Part shown: positions 47,349 to 56,007 of the stretch, piece after piece | Numbering within the stretch: position 1 is the first letter of the stretch | How the letters are laid out: every line of letters starts with the position of its first letter | NCBI RefSeq assembly: GCF_004340905.1 | Contig: NZ_SLXD01000010.1 | Span: 1 to 64,000, forward strand | Length of the DNA stretch: 64,000 nt | Direction of reading: 5' to 3' | DNA from: Rubrivivax gelatinosus | GTDB taxonomy: Bacteria; Pseudomonadota; Gammaproteobacteria; Burkholderiales; Burkholderiaceae_C | The notes under the pieces: generated by a model | Told to the model about the DNA's origin: nothing | Seen by the model: the letters and a program-made list of their open reading frames with translations, nothing else | The model's database searches: none | Translations under genes and position numbers: made by a program

Positions 47349-47724
47349 CTGCTTCTCCTGATATGCGCAAAGCGTAGATCGCGCAGCGCTGCCGACCTGA
47401 GCCAAAACGTTTCACCTCGCCGCCGGAAGCCTTCAGCGGCCCAGGGACATCGGCACCGGCTCGCCGCGCCGGCCACCGCGATCGGTGCCCGCGACGCACG
47501 CTGCAACTCGTGACTTGACAAGCCGCCTGGGCCACCGCCGGGACGCGACGCCATGCCGTCGTTACCGCGCGTCACGGTTGCTTACGGCGCCCTCGCTCAC
47601 GCGGCGCGGTGCACAGACCGAAACCGAAGACGTGCCCAGCTGAACGAGCTTGCGGCGCAGACCGATCCCACATCCCCACGACCCGCCCACTCCTGAGCGC
47701 GGGCCGTCAGTTTCAAGGCTCCCC
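47349..47724. other. Divergent intergenic region, sulfotransferase / beta-helix lipoprotein
   Basis: 376 bases without a gene. It is expected to hold two divergent promoters. A TTGACA at 47515-47520 (plus strand) is the only strong hexamer, but no -10 box is found 16-18 bases downstream. I see no operator symmetry or RNA structure I would defend. Confidence 0.5.
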
Positions 47725-50583
47725 GTGAACACGCAGTCCTCTCGCGGCCTGGCCGCCCTCTCCCCCCTGGTCCTCGCCCTCCTCGCCGCCTGTGGCGGTG
47801 GCGGCGGCGGCGAAGCCGAGCCGTCCTCCGAAGCCGCGACCCCCGCGCCCGAAGCCGCGGCCCCGCAGCCCGCAGCCCCTGAGCCCGCCGCCGACGACAC
47901 CACGCTCGACAAGACCTACGGCGCGGTGATCGCCGACACGGCGGTCATCGCGGGCGAAGGCACCGGCCGCGTCTTCTACGTCGACGCACGCAGCGGCAAG
48001 GACGCCAACGACGGCCTGAGCCAGACCAGCGCCGGCAGCGGCAAGGGGCCGTGGCAGACGCTGGCCAAGGTCAACGCCAGCGTGCAGCCCGGCGACACGG
48101 TGCGCCTGGCCTGCGGCTCGTCGTGGAACGAGACGCTGCGCCCGGCGAAGTCGGGCAGCTCCGCGGCGCGCATCACGTTCGCCTCGTACCCGGCCGGCTG
48201 CTCGACGCCGGCGGCGATCGACGGTGCGAACTACATCGCCACCAGTGCCTGGACGCGGCACGCCGGCAAGGTCTACAAGACGACGCTGGCCCTCAAGCCG
48301 ACGCAGCTGCTGTCGACGGCCGGCGCGATGACCTGGGCGCATCACCCCAACCGCGGCTTCGACGCCAGTGCGCCGAACTCGGTCTATCTGCGCAACGCGG
48401 CCGACGCCAACAGCGTCGTCTCCGGCGGCAGGACCGGCAGCACGTTCGTGACGACCGGCAGCGACCTGGTGCTGCCCTCCGGCGCGTCGATCGCCGCCGG
48501 CACGACGATCCGCATCCGCCCCAACGCCTGGTCGATGGACGAGACGACGGTCGCCTCGGTCAGCGGCACGCGGCTGACGCTGTCGGCCGCCACCTCCTAC
48601 CCGGTGAAGAAGGGCTGGGGCTTCTACCTCGCCGGCCAGATGTGGATGCTGGACTCCGCCGGCGAGTGGTACTGGGATCCGCTGACCAAAGTGCTGTACG
48701 CCTGGATGCCCGACTCCGGCAGCCCGGCCGCCAACATGCGTGCGACGACGCGCGAGGTGGGCATCAACCTCGACTCGCTGGCCTACGTGACGATCGACGG
48801 CGTCAACCTGCGCAACACCGGGACCGCCGTGTCGGCCCGCTCCGCCAAGTACGTGGTGCTGCGCAACATGCGCATCGAGGACATCGCCGGCATCGGCATC
48901 GACGTCTACAACGCCGTCGGCGCCTCGGTGACGAGCAACGTCATCGCACGCACCGAGCGCGACGGCATCGCCGGCACCGGCAGCCAGAACCTCACGATCA
49001 GCGGCAACCGCGTCGTGCAGGCCGGCGTGCTGATGTCCGGCAGCACCGTGCTCAGCCTGCCGCGGCGCACGCTGGGCGGCATCTCGGCGGGCACCGGTGC
49101 CGTCATCACGCAGAACACCGTGGCCGACACCGGCTACAACGGCATCACCTTCGCGTCGGCGACGCAGGCCTCGTACAACACCGTGACCGGCGCCTGCACG
49201 ACGCTGGACGACGGGGCGGGGATCTACACCAGCGGCAGCGGCAACAACAGCACGATCGAGGGCAACGTCGTGACGGACGTGCGCGGCGCGCCCGACGGCA
49301 AGGGCTCGAGCACCGTCGTCAGCGAGGCCAAGGGCATCTACCTGGACGAACACACGACCGGGGTGCTGGTGAAGGGCAACACCGTCGTCAACGCCGACCA
49401 CGGGCTGAAGGTCCACATCTCCTCGCACAACCATCTCGTCGGCAACACGCTCTACGGCAACCGGCGCAGCCAGATCATGTTCCACGAGAACGAGAACTCG
49501 ACGCGCGCCAGCGGCGACGTCTACGACAACGTCGTGCAGGGCAACCGCGTCGTGCCGACCAGTTCCGACGCCACCGGCTTCCTGCACGAGACGACGATCG
49601 CCAACACGACGCTGTTTGCGCAGTACGACGCCAACGTCTACTACGACCGGCTGTACTCGCGCATCGGCACCGAGAAGACGCCGTCGAGCGTCGTCGAATA
49701 CGGCATCGGCGCCTGGCAGGCCGCCACCTACCCCGACGGCAGCGCACGTGGCCAGGATCAGACGGCGATCGCGGCGTCCTCGGTCAACTACGCCACCGCA
49801 CGCATCGCCGGCGCCACGCTGGTGCCCAACGGCAAGCTCGCGAGTTCTCTGGACGGCTGGGCGGCCTACAACGACGGTTCTCCCAAGGGCACGCTGACAA
49901 GGGAAAGCTGCGAACGCGGCTTCTGCGCCCGCTACGTCGCCGGCGGCACGCCGGGGCTGGTGTCCACGCCCTACTTCTCGGTCACCAAGGACCAGTGGTA
50001 CCGCATCAGCGTGGACGTCCAGGGCGCCTACGACGGCCAGATCCTGAACCTCGTGCTGCGCCGCGGCGGCGGCGGCAGCAACGGCTACGAGCCGCTGAGC
50101 GCGCTCTATGCCTACGTGCCGATCTCGCGCGGCTGGACGCGGCTGAGCTACACCGTCAAGGTGACCCAGAGCGTGCAGGCCAACGACCCGGTGACGCTGG
50201 ACCGCGGCGCACGCATCGACTTCGCCCAGATCCAGCCCGGCCAGACGCTGTCGATCGCCAACGTCGAGATGGTGCCGGTGACGCTGTCGGAGGCCAGCTC
50301 GCGCACCGAGATCCTGGTCAACACCACCGGCTCGGACGCCTCGCTCGAATGCCCGACCACGTCGTCCGCCCCCACGCTGTGCGGGCAATTCTTCCGCCTC
50401 GGTGACAATGCCGCGGTGACCTGGCCGCGGGTGCTCGGGCCGCGCTCCAGCGAGGTGATCTTCACGCTGGATCGCTCGCTGATCGACAGCGACCGCGACG
50501 GCATCGCCGACAGCCAGGACCTGTGCACCGACACCGGCACGGGGTCGAGCGTCAACGCCTCCGGCTGCTCGCTGAGCCAGTGA
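47725..50583 (+). CDS. Large right-handed beta-helix lipoprotein of the EPS locus
   Basis: 952 residues. GTG 47725 begins a lipoprotein signal with lipobox LLAAC (Cys23), then a Gly run and an Ala/Pro/Glu linker to about residue 75. A pectate-lyase-like entry (VFYVDARSGKDANDGLS) leads into parallel beta-helix repeats at about 360-640 (VTIDGVNLRNTGTAVS, NLTISGNRVVQ, GVLVKGNTVVNADHGLKV). A carbohydrate-binding-like beta-sandwich (about 720-890, LASSLDGWAAYNDGSPKG) and a calcium-type DSDRDGIADSQDLC near 925-940 follow. It is probably a surface polysaccharide lyase, epimerase or hydrolase for the EPS. No sorting signal is present at the C-terminus. Confidence 0.8.
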   Translation: MNTQSSRGLAALSPLVLALLAACGGGGGGEAEPSSEAATPAPEAAAPQPAAPEPAADDTTLDKTYGAVIADTAVIAGEGTGRVFYVDARSGKDANDGLSQTSAGSGKGPWQTLAKVNASVQPGDTVRLACGSSWNETLRPAKSGSSAARITFASYPAGCSTPAAIDGANYIATSAWTRHAGKVYKTTLALKPTQLLSTAGAMTWAHHPNRGFDASAPNSVYLRNAADANSVVSGGRTGSTFVTTGSDLVLPSGASIAAGTTIRIRPNAWSMDETTVASVSGTRLTLSAATSYPVKKGWGFYLAGQMWMLDSAGEWYWDPLTKVLYAWMPDSGSPAANMRATTREVGINLDSLAYVTIDGVNLRNTGTAVSARSAKYVVLRNMRIEDIAGIGIDVYNAVGASVTSNVIARTERDGIAGTGSQNLTISGNRVVQAGVLMSGSTVLSLPRRTLGGISAGTGAVITQNTVADTGYNGITFASATQASYNTVTGACTTLDDGAGIYTSGSGNNSTIEGNVVTDVRGAPDGKGSSTVVSEAKGIYLDEHTTGVLVKGNTVVNADHGLKVHISSHNHLVGNTLYGNRRSQIMFHENENSTRASGDVYDNVVQGNRVVPTSSDATGFLHETTIANTTLFAQYDANVYYDRLYSRIGTEKTPSSVVEYGIGAWQAATYPDGSARGQDQTAIAASSVNYATARIAGATLVPNGKLASSLDGWAAYNDGSPKGTLTRESCERGFCARYVAGGTPGLVSTPYFSVTKDQWYRISVDVQGAYDGQILNLVLRRGGGGSNGYEPLSALYAYVPISRGWTRLSYTVKVTQSVQANDPVTLDRGARIDFAQIQPGQTLSIANVEMVPVTLSEASSRTEILVNTTGSDASLECPTTSSAPTLCGQFFRLGDNAAVTWPRVLGPRSSEVIFTLDRSLIDSDRDGIADSQDLCTDTGTGSSVNASGCSLSQ

Positions 50584-50620
50584 GGCGCGGGCGGCGGCCC
50601 GCCGGCCCGCGAGGACCGAC

Positions 50621-51427
50621 ATGCCCCACCGCCCCGAAGATCATGCACCGCCCTGCCCGCCGGCACAGCGCCGGCGCCAGGCGGTGCTCGGCGTTCCGAT
50701 CGACGCGCTGTCGCCGGCCGAGGCCCTGGACCGCGTCGCGGCCTGGGCCGACGCCGGCGACAGCCGCTACGTCTGCTTCTGCAACGTGCACTCGGTGGTC
50801 ACCGCCTCGCGCGACGCCGCGTTCGGCGCCGTCGTCGCCGGGGCCGACCTGGCGGCGCCCGACGGTGCGCCGGTCGCCTGGGCGATGCGCCGCGCCGGCC
50901 TGCCCGGCCAGCGCCGCGTCAGCGGGCCGGACTTCATGCTCGAGTACCTGCAGGCCGCGGCCGGACGCGGCGAGCCGGTCTACCTCTACGGCGGCAGCGA
51001 GCAGACGCTGCAGCGGCTGGTCGAGCGCCTGCACGAACGCCTGCCGCGGCTCGTGATCGCCGGCACCTGCTCGCCGCCGTTCCGGGCCCTCAATGCCGAC
51101 GAGGAGGCGGCGATCGTCGAGCGCATCAACGCCTCGGGCGCGCGCACGGTCTGGGTGAGCCTGGGCTGCCCCAAGCAGGAGCAGTGGATGGCGCGCCATC
51201 GCGGGCGCATCGGCGCGGTGATGCTGGGCGTCGGCGCGGCCTTCGACTTCCATGCCGGCACCATCCAGCGTGCCCCGGCCTGGATGCGCCACGGCGGTCT
51301 CGAATGGCTGCACCGGCTGCTCAGCGAGCCGCGGCGGCTGTGGAAACGCTACCTGGTGACGAACACGCTGTTCCTGGCCGGCGTCGCGCGCCAGGTCTGG
51401 CGCGGCGACCGCTCAGCCACCGGCTGA
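50621..51427 (+). CDS. WecG/TagA/CpsF family glycosyltransferase (GT26)
   Basis: 268 residues. Family blocks: VCFCNVHSVVTASRD, ADLAAPDGAPVAWAMR, RVSGPDFM, YLYGGSEQTLQRL, WVSLGCPKQEQWMARH and MLGVGAAFDFHAGT. These enzymes add a sugar, often ManNAc or glucuronate/galactose types, to the lipid-linked acceptor early in polymer assembly. ATG 50621 starts after GAGGACCGAC. It closes the rightward run. Its last 15 bases overlap the end of the convergent glycosyltransferase gene. Confidence 0.92.
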   Translation: MPHRPEDHAPPCPPAQRRRQAVLGVPIDALSPAEALDRVAAWADAGDSRYVCFCNVHSVVTASRDAAFGAVVAGADLAAPDGAPVAWAMRRAGLPGQRRVSGPDFMLEYLQAAAGRGEPVYLYGGSEQTLQRLVERLHERLPRLVIAGTCSPPFRALNADEEAAIVERINASGARTVWVSLGCPKQEQWMARHRGRIGAVMLGVGAAFDFHAGTIQRAPAWMRHGGLEWLHRLLSEPRRLWKRYLVTNTLFLAGVARQVWRGDRSATG

Positions 51428-52633
51428 ACGCCGCGCCAGCCGCCGGTAGCCCTCGTAGACCGGCTCCAGCACGCGCGCCGGGCGGTAGGCCTGCACCGCG
51501 GCGACGGCCGGCGCGCCGCGGTAGTGCTCGCGGCGCTCCAGCGCACGCGCCAGCGCCTGCGCCAGCGCCTCGGGCGTATGGGCCTCGCAGAGCTCGCCGT
51601 TGACGCCCGGACGCAGCACGCGCGCGACCTCGCCGACCGGCGTGCTGACGGCCGGCAGGCCGCAGGACAGCGCCTCCAGCAACGCCATCGGCATGCCCTC
51701 GTAGGCCGAGGACAGCGCGTACAGGTCGCTGGCCGCCAGGATGCGCGCGATCGCCGCCGGCGGCCGCATGCCCAGGAAGACGACACGATCGCCGATGCCG
51801 GCCTGCGCGGCGCCGCGTTCGAGCTCGGCGCGCAGCACGCCGTCGCCTACCACCAGCCACTGCAGCCGCTGGCCGGCCGCGGCCAGACGGGCGACGGCAT
51901 GCAGCATCAGCAGCGGGTCCTTCTGCCGGTCCAGCCGGCCGACCGTCACGACCCAGGCCGCGGCCGGGTCCAGCCCGTCGGCGGCGGCCAGTTCCGCTCG
52001 CAGCGCCGCACGCGCCGCGTCGTCGGCGGGCACGAAGGTCTCGTCGTCGACCCAGGTGGGCACGAAGCGCAGCACCTGGGCCTTCTCCGGCGTGCGTTCG
52101 CGCATCGCGCGCACGCCCTCCTCGCGCACGCACCAGCCCGAGTCCAGCGCACGCACGACGCGGCGCTCGAGACGGAAGTACAGCGACGGCAGGCGGCGCC
52201 AGAGGATGTCGGCCGCCTGGTGGCGGATGACGCCCATGTCCTGGTGGAAGAAGGCGTTCTTCGGCCGCGGATCGGCCAGGAACAGCAGCGCCGGCTCGAT
52301 GCGGTGGAACTCGAAGACGTCGAAGCCGCGGCGCAGCGCGCGCCCGTGCGCCAGCAGCCCCGAGACGTAACGCAGCGACAGCGGCACGCGGGTGCGCTGG
52401 CCGGCCGAGGCCACCCTCACCACCGGAAAGCAGCGCAGGGCCCGGCGGCCCAGGTCGCACTCGGTCCAGCGCCCCAGCGGCCGCGCCGCGGTGTCGGTGG
52501 ACATGCCGACGAGTTCGAACGCGAGATCGTCCGGTGCCCACTTCGCCAGGCCGCGGATGAAGGTGTCGACGCCGCCGGGCACGACGCCTGCGGGGTCGGC
52601 CGGGTAGAAGGTCCGGATGACGTGGGGTTTCAA
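51413..52633 (-). CDS. GT4-type glycosyltransferase, first of three
   Basis: 406 residues, GT-B fold. The N-terminal acceptor domain begins KPHVIRTFYPADPAGVVPGGV, and the donor domain has VTVGRLDRQKDPLLML, VVGDGVLRAEL and the EX7E motif in YEGMPMALLEALSCGLP. TTG 52633 was chosen because it directly follows the upstream stop (52639-52641) and gives a normal GT-B start; no ATG is available. It is the last gene of the leftward EPS run. Linkage and sugar cannot be predicted. Confidence 0.87.
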   Translation of the reverse strand: MKPHVIRTFYPADPAGVVPGGVDTFIRGLAKWAPDDLAFELVGMSTDTAARPLGRWTECDLGRRALRCFPVVRVASAGQRTRVPLSLRYVSGLLAHGRALRRGFDVFEFHRIEPALLFLADPRPKNAFFHQDMGVIRHQAADILWRRLPSLYFRLERRVVRALDSGWCVREEGVRAMRERTPEKAQVLRFVPTWVDDETFVPADDAARAALRAELAAADGLDPAAAWVVTVGRLDRQKDPLLMLHAVARLAAAGQRLQWLVVGDGVLRAELERGAAQAGIGDRVVFLGMRPPAAIARILAASDLYALSSAYEGMPMALLEALSCGLPAVSTPVGEVARVLRPGVNGELCEAHTPEALAQALARALERREHYRGAPAVAAVQAYRPARVLEPVYEGYRRLARRSAGG

Positions 52634-52638
52634 GGCGC

Positions 52639-53913
52639 TCAGCCCCCGCGCTCGCCGAGCGTGCGGCCGGCTGGCAGCGCCGCCGCCGCGCTGCCGACGC
52701 CCAGCGCGGCGTAGGCCGCCGCCACGTCGCGTGCGATGCGGCGGTAGTCGCGATGGCGCTCGACCCAGCGGCGGCCGGCGTCGGCCATCGCCGCCCGCTC
52801 CTGCGCCGGCAGCGCCAGCAGCTCGAGCACCGCGGCCGCGAAAGCCTCGGGCGTGTAGGGCACGCAGCGGCCGGCCCCGCAGGCGGCGATGACCGCCTGC
52901 TGGTCCGGGTTGTCGTTGCAGACCACCGGCAGGCCCAGGGCCAGGTACTCCGGCACCTTGGTCGGCGAGGCCGAGTCGAGCAGCGGGCCACGCGGGAACG
53001 GCGACAGCGCGACCTCCGCGGCCGCCAGCCGCGCCCAGCCCTCGGCCGTCGGCAGCCAGCCGGCCCAGTCGATCGCCGCGTCGACGCCGAGCGCCTGCGC
53101 GCGCTGGCGCAGCCAGCGTTCGTGCACCGCGTCCTCGGTGCCGCCGACGATCAGCAGCCGCGCCTGCGGCAGGCGCTCGCGCACCCTGGCCAGCATCTCG
53201 AACAGCCGTTCGATGCGCCGCGGACGGTCCAGCGACCCGAGGTAGCCGATGACACGCACGCCGTCGGCGCGCGGCGCCGCCACCCCGCGCAGCGCGGCCA
53301 CGGCCTCCAGGTCCACGCCCATCGGCACCGGCGTCAAACGCTGCCAGGGCACGCCCAGCGCGTGCAGTTCCTCGCGCATGCGCTCGGACTGCACGAAGAC
53401 ATGGTCGGCGCGGCGCAGCACGACGTGGCGCAGCAGCGCCCGGCCGACGAGGCCGCTGGCCATCGGGTAGGCCCACTTCATCCAGCCAGCCGACAGCCCG
53501 CGCTCGCGCGCCAGCGCGATCTGGCCCTCGGGCATCGGGTAGGACATCCAGTAGTACACCGGCAGCTTCTTCCAGGCGCCGACCGCCAGCGCCAGCGTCG
53601 CGACGACCGGCAGGTCGCGCACCTGCAACGCGGCGTAGCGCTCGCGCCGGGCGCCGCCCAGCGCACGCAGCGCGTGCCAGAAGGCGCCGAGCCGGCGCCG
53701 GGCCGTGCCGGCGGGCGCCGCACGCAACAAGGCCGCGCCGCCGCCCCAGGGCGGCGGCGGCGGCCGGCCCTCGTGCAGCGCGACGAGGTCGGACTCCAGC
53801 CCCAGGCGCGGCAGCGCGCGGCCGAAGAGAACCGCGACGTCCTGGCGGAAGGTCGGCCAGCTCTCGGCGACGACGTAGAGCAGCCGGCGCGAGACGGCGC
53901 GCGGCTCAGCCAT
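52639..53913 (-). CDS. GT4-type glycosyltransferase, second of three
   Basis: 424 residues, GT-B fold. N-terminal half with LLYVVAESWPTFRQDVAVLF and VYYWMSYPMPEGQIALA; donor domain with VIGYLGSLDRPRRIERLFEM, ARLLIVGGTED and SPTKVPEYLALGLPVVCNDN, where the usual EX7E acidic residues are partly kept as K-V-P-E-Y. ATG 53913 overlaps the pyruvyltransferase stop by eight bases. It belongs to the coupled leftward EPS run; acceptor unknown. Confidence 0.88.
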   Translation of the reverse strand: MAEPRAVSRRLLYVVAESWPTFRQDVAVLFGRALPRLGLESDLVALHEGRPPPPPWGGGAALLRAAPAGTARRRLGAFWHALRALGGARRERYAALQVRDLPVVATLALAVGAWKKLPVYYWMSYPMPEGQIALARERGLSAGWMKWAYPMASGLVGRALLRHVVLRRADHVFVQSERMREELHALGVPWQRLTPVPMGVDLEAVAALRGVAAPRADGVRVIGYLGSLDRPRRIERLFEMLARVRERLPQARLLIVGGTEDAVHERWLRQRAQALGVDAAIDWAGWLPTAEGWARLAAAEVALSPFPRGPLLDSASPTKVPEYLALGLPVVCNDNPDQQAVIAACGAGRCVPYTPEAFAAAVLELLALPAQERAAMADAGRRWVERHRDYRRIARDVAAAYAALGVGSAAAALPAGRTLGERGG

Positions 53914-54850
53914 GGGCCACCGACAGCGGGGAGGCGGCCGCCGCCGGGCGGTGCTCGGCGAAGCGCGTGCGCGGGAAACGCGTGCGCATCGACAGCTCGT
54001 AGAGCGCCCGGTTCTTGCCGTAGTCGTTGTCCAGCAGCACGACCTCCTTGTCGAGCAGGCTGGCGCCGATGCCCACGTGCAGCCGGTCGGTGACGACACG
54101 ATCGGCGGCCTGCAGCACGCGCAGGAAGTCGCCGGCGACGAGTTCGGCCTCGCCCGGCGCGTCGAAGTACGAGCCGTAGCAGGCCGACAGGTCCAGCCGC
54201 GGATCGGCGCCGGCATGGCCGGCGGACTCGACGTCCACGCGCAGGATCTGCAGCGTGCCGTCGACCGGGCGGATCGGCCGCAGGCGCCAGCGCCAGTGGC
54301 CGTAGGCGCGCGCGCGCGACGGCCTCGACAGCAGCTGCGCGAAGCGCGCCAGCCGGCGTCGCGGCGACAGCAGCCAGTCCGGGTCCAGCAGCAGCGCCAG
54401 GTCGTCGGCCAGGTAGGCGCGTGCGGCCGGGGCGTGACGGCGCACATGCGCGTAGGTCTCCAGGTCGCGGCAGAAGACGTGGAAGCGCGCGTCCAGGCGC
54501 TGCAGCAGGTCCTCGTGGCCGCGGATGGTGTGCGGCAGCAGGACGAAGACGTCGAAGGGCGCGGCCATGCGCGCCTCGATCGCGCGGCGGGCGTTGTCGT
54601 AGCGCGGGATCAGGTTGCCACCGCCGGGATAGAGCACGGCGTCGCCGCGGCGCGCCGGGTCGGGCCGCACGACGCGGCTGGCCAGGCCCAGGCGTTCGAA
54701 CACCTGCCAGGCGCCGGCATTGATCAGCGCGTCGCCGGCATTGCCGGGGTTGGCGATGAACTCGATGCGCCGCCGTCCGCCCAGCAGCGTGGCGAGCAGG
54801 CGCTGGAACTCGGCGGGCGACAGGCGGGCGGGGTCTTGGGTCGGGTTCAT
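53906..54850 (-). CDS. Polysaccharide pyruvyl transferase family protein
   Basis: 314 residues. The N-terminal NPGNAGDALINAGAW, AVLYPGGGNLIPRYD, and the late DRVVTDRLHVGIGASLLDKE VVLLDN block define the PS_pyruv_trans family. It would transfer pyruvate from phosphoenolpyruvate to a sugar hydroxyl pair to form an acidic ketal. ATG 54850 starts MNPTQDPARLS. With the sulfotransferase and ugd it predicts a strongly anionic EPS. Confidence 0.88.
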   Translation of the reverse strand: MNPTQDPARLSPAEFQRLLATLLGGRRRIEFIANPGNAGDALINAGAWQVFERLGLASRVVRPDPARRGDAVLYPGGGNLIPRYDNARRAIEARMAAPFDVFVLLPHTIRGHEDLLQRLDARFHVFCRDLETYAHVRRHAPAARAYLADDLALLLDPDWLLSPRRRLARFAQLLSRPSRARAYGHWRWRLRPIRPVDGTLQILRVDVESAGHAGADPRLDLSACYGSYFDAPGEAELVAGDFLRVLQAADRVVTDRLHVGIGASLLDKEVVLLDNDYGKNRALYELSMRTRFPRTRFAEHRPAAAASPLSVAHG

Positions 54851-54876
54851 GAGGTCCTTTCGGGGTCGTGCCCGGG

Positions 54877-56007
54877 TCAGGCGGCGTCGAGCGCCTCGAG
54901 GAACTGGGGCTCGATGGCCTGCCAGCGGAAACGCGCCCCGGCGTGCGCTGCCGCGGCCGACAGCCGCGCCAGCGCCGACGCGTCGGCGGCCAGGCGCGCG
55001 ATGGCGTCGGCAAAGCCTTCGGGCGCGTAGTCGAAGATCAGGCCGTGCACCCCGTCCTCGACGTAGTCGGTGTGGGTGCGGATGCGGCTGGCGAGCACCG
55101 GCAGCCCGGCGACGAGGTACTCGAAGAGCTTGGTCGGCGGGTTGAAACGCCACCACACGCGGTCCCTCCAGAGGCAGACCCCGGCGTCGGCGGCGGCCAG
55201 CAGCCCGGGAATGGCGTCGCCCGGCACCCGGCCCAGCACCGTCAGGGCCCCGGCGATGCCGAGCTCGCGTCCGCGCGCCAGGCAGAAGGCCTGCTCGGCC
55301 GGCCCGGCGCCGACGAGGGTCAGGGTGCAATCGATGCCGGCGCGGCGCGCCAGGGCCAGGCCCTCGAGCATCACGTCGCGGCCGCGGTCCTCGGCCACGG
55401 TGCCGGTGTAGATCAGCGCCAGCGGCCGGCCCGGCACGCGGGCCGGGGCCCGCGCGGCGGCGGCGGCGAAACGCTCGTGCACGCCCATGTGCACGAGGCG
55501 GCAGCGCGCCGGGTCGACGCGGCGGCGCAGCAGGTCCTCGCGATGCGCCTCGCCGATCGGCATCACGGTGCCGGCACGGCGCGCGCCGGCGAAGGCCGCG
55601 CGCACCAGCACCGCGTTCGCCAGCCGCGACAGCGCGCCCCAGCGGCCGCCATGGAAGGTGTGCGTGGGGTGCTCGTTCCAGTACAGCGCGGTGCGCGCCG
55701 GGTCCAGGCCCCAGGCGGCCAGCGCCAGCTGCGCGCCCAGCAGCAGCACGCGGTCGGGCACGTCGCGACGCAGCAGCCGCGCGACACGCCACTGGTAGCG
55801 CAGCAGCGAGCGCGTGCCGCTGCCGGACTCCTCGACGATACGCAGCGTCAGCGGCAGATCCTGGAACTCGGGCACGAAGCGCGCGCTGCGCAGCACCAGC
55901 GTGGTGTCGAAGCGCCGCGCCAGGCACTCGATGCGGTAGCGGAAGTCGAGGAATCCCGGCTGGTGGTCGTAGAACCAGGTGACGACGCAGACACTGGGCC
56001 GGCTCAT
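54877..56007 (-). CDS. GT4-type glycosyltransferase, third of three
   Basis: 376 residues, GT-B fold. It opens SVCVVTWFYDHQPGFLDFRY and has LYWNEHPTHTFHGG, a nucleotide-sugar block LIYTGTVAEDRGRDVMLEGL, LVGAGPAEQAF and NPPTKLFEYLVAGLPVLAS. ATG 56007 overlaps the flippase stop as ATGA. It is probably one of the repeat-unit transferases acting after the initiating phosphotransferase. Confidence 0.88.
   Translation of the reverse strand: MSRPSVCVVTWFYDHQPGFLDFRYRIECLARRFDTTLVLRSARFVPEFQDLPLTLRIVEESGSGTRSLLRYQWRVARLLRRDVPDRVLLLGAQLALAAWGLDPARTALYWNEHPTHTFHGGRWGALSRLANAVLVRAAFAGARRAGTVMPIGEAHREDLLRRRVDPARCRLVHMGVHERFAAAAARAPARVPGRPLALIYTGTVAEDRGRDVMLEGLALARRAGIDCTLTLVGAGPAEQAFCLARGRELGIAGALTVLGRVPGDAIPGLLAAADAGVCLWRDRVWWRFNPPTKLFEYLVAGLPVLASRIRTHTDYVEDGVHGLIFDYAPEGFADAIARLAADASALARLSAAAAHAGARFRWQAIEPQFLEALDAA

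Noticed and set aside
47515..47520. TTGACA as -35 box for the beta-helix lipoprotein
   Set aside because: No -10-like hexamer occurs at 16-18 bases; the sequence after it is GC-rich throughout.
48051..50405. A 784-codon Arg/His/Gln-rich frame within the beta-helix gene
   Set aside because: It lies entirely inside the lipoprotein gene in another frame, has no signal, domain or ribosome site, and shows the third-position GC pattern of a shadow.
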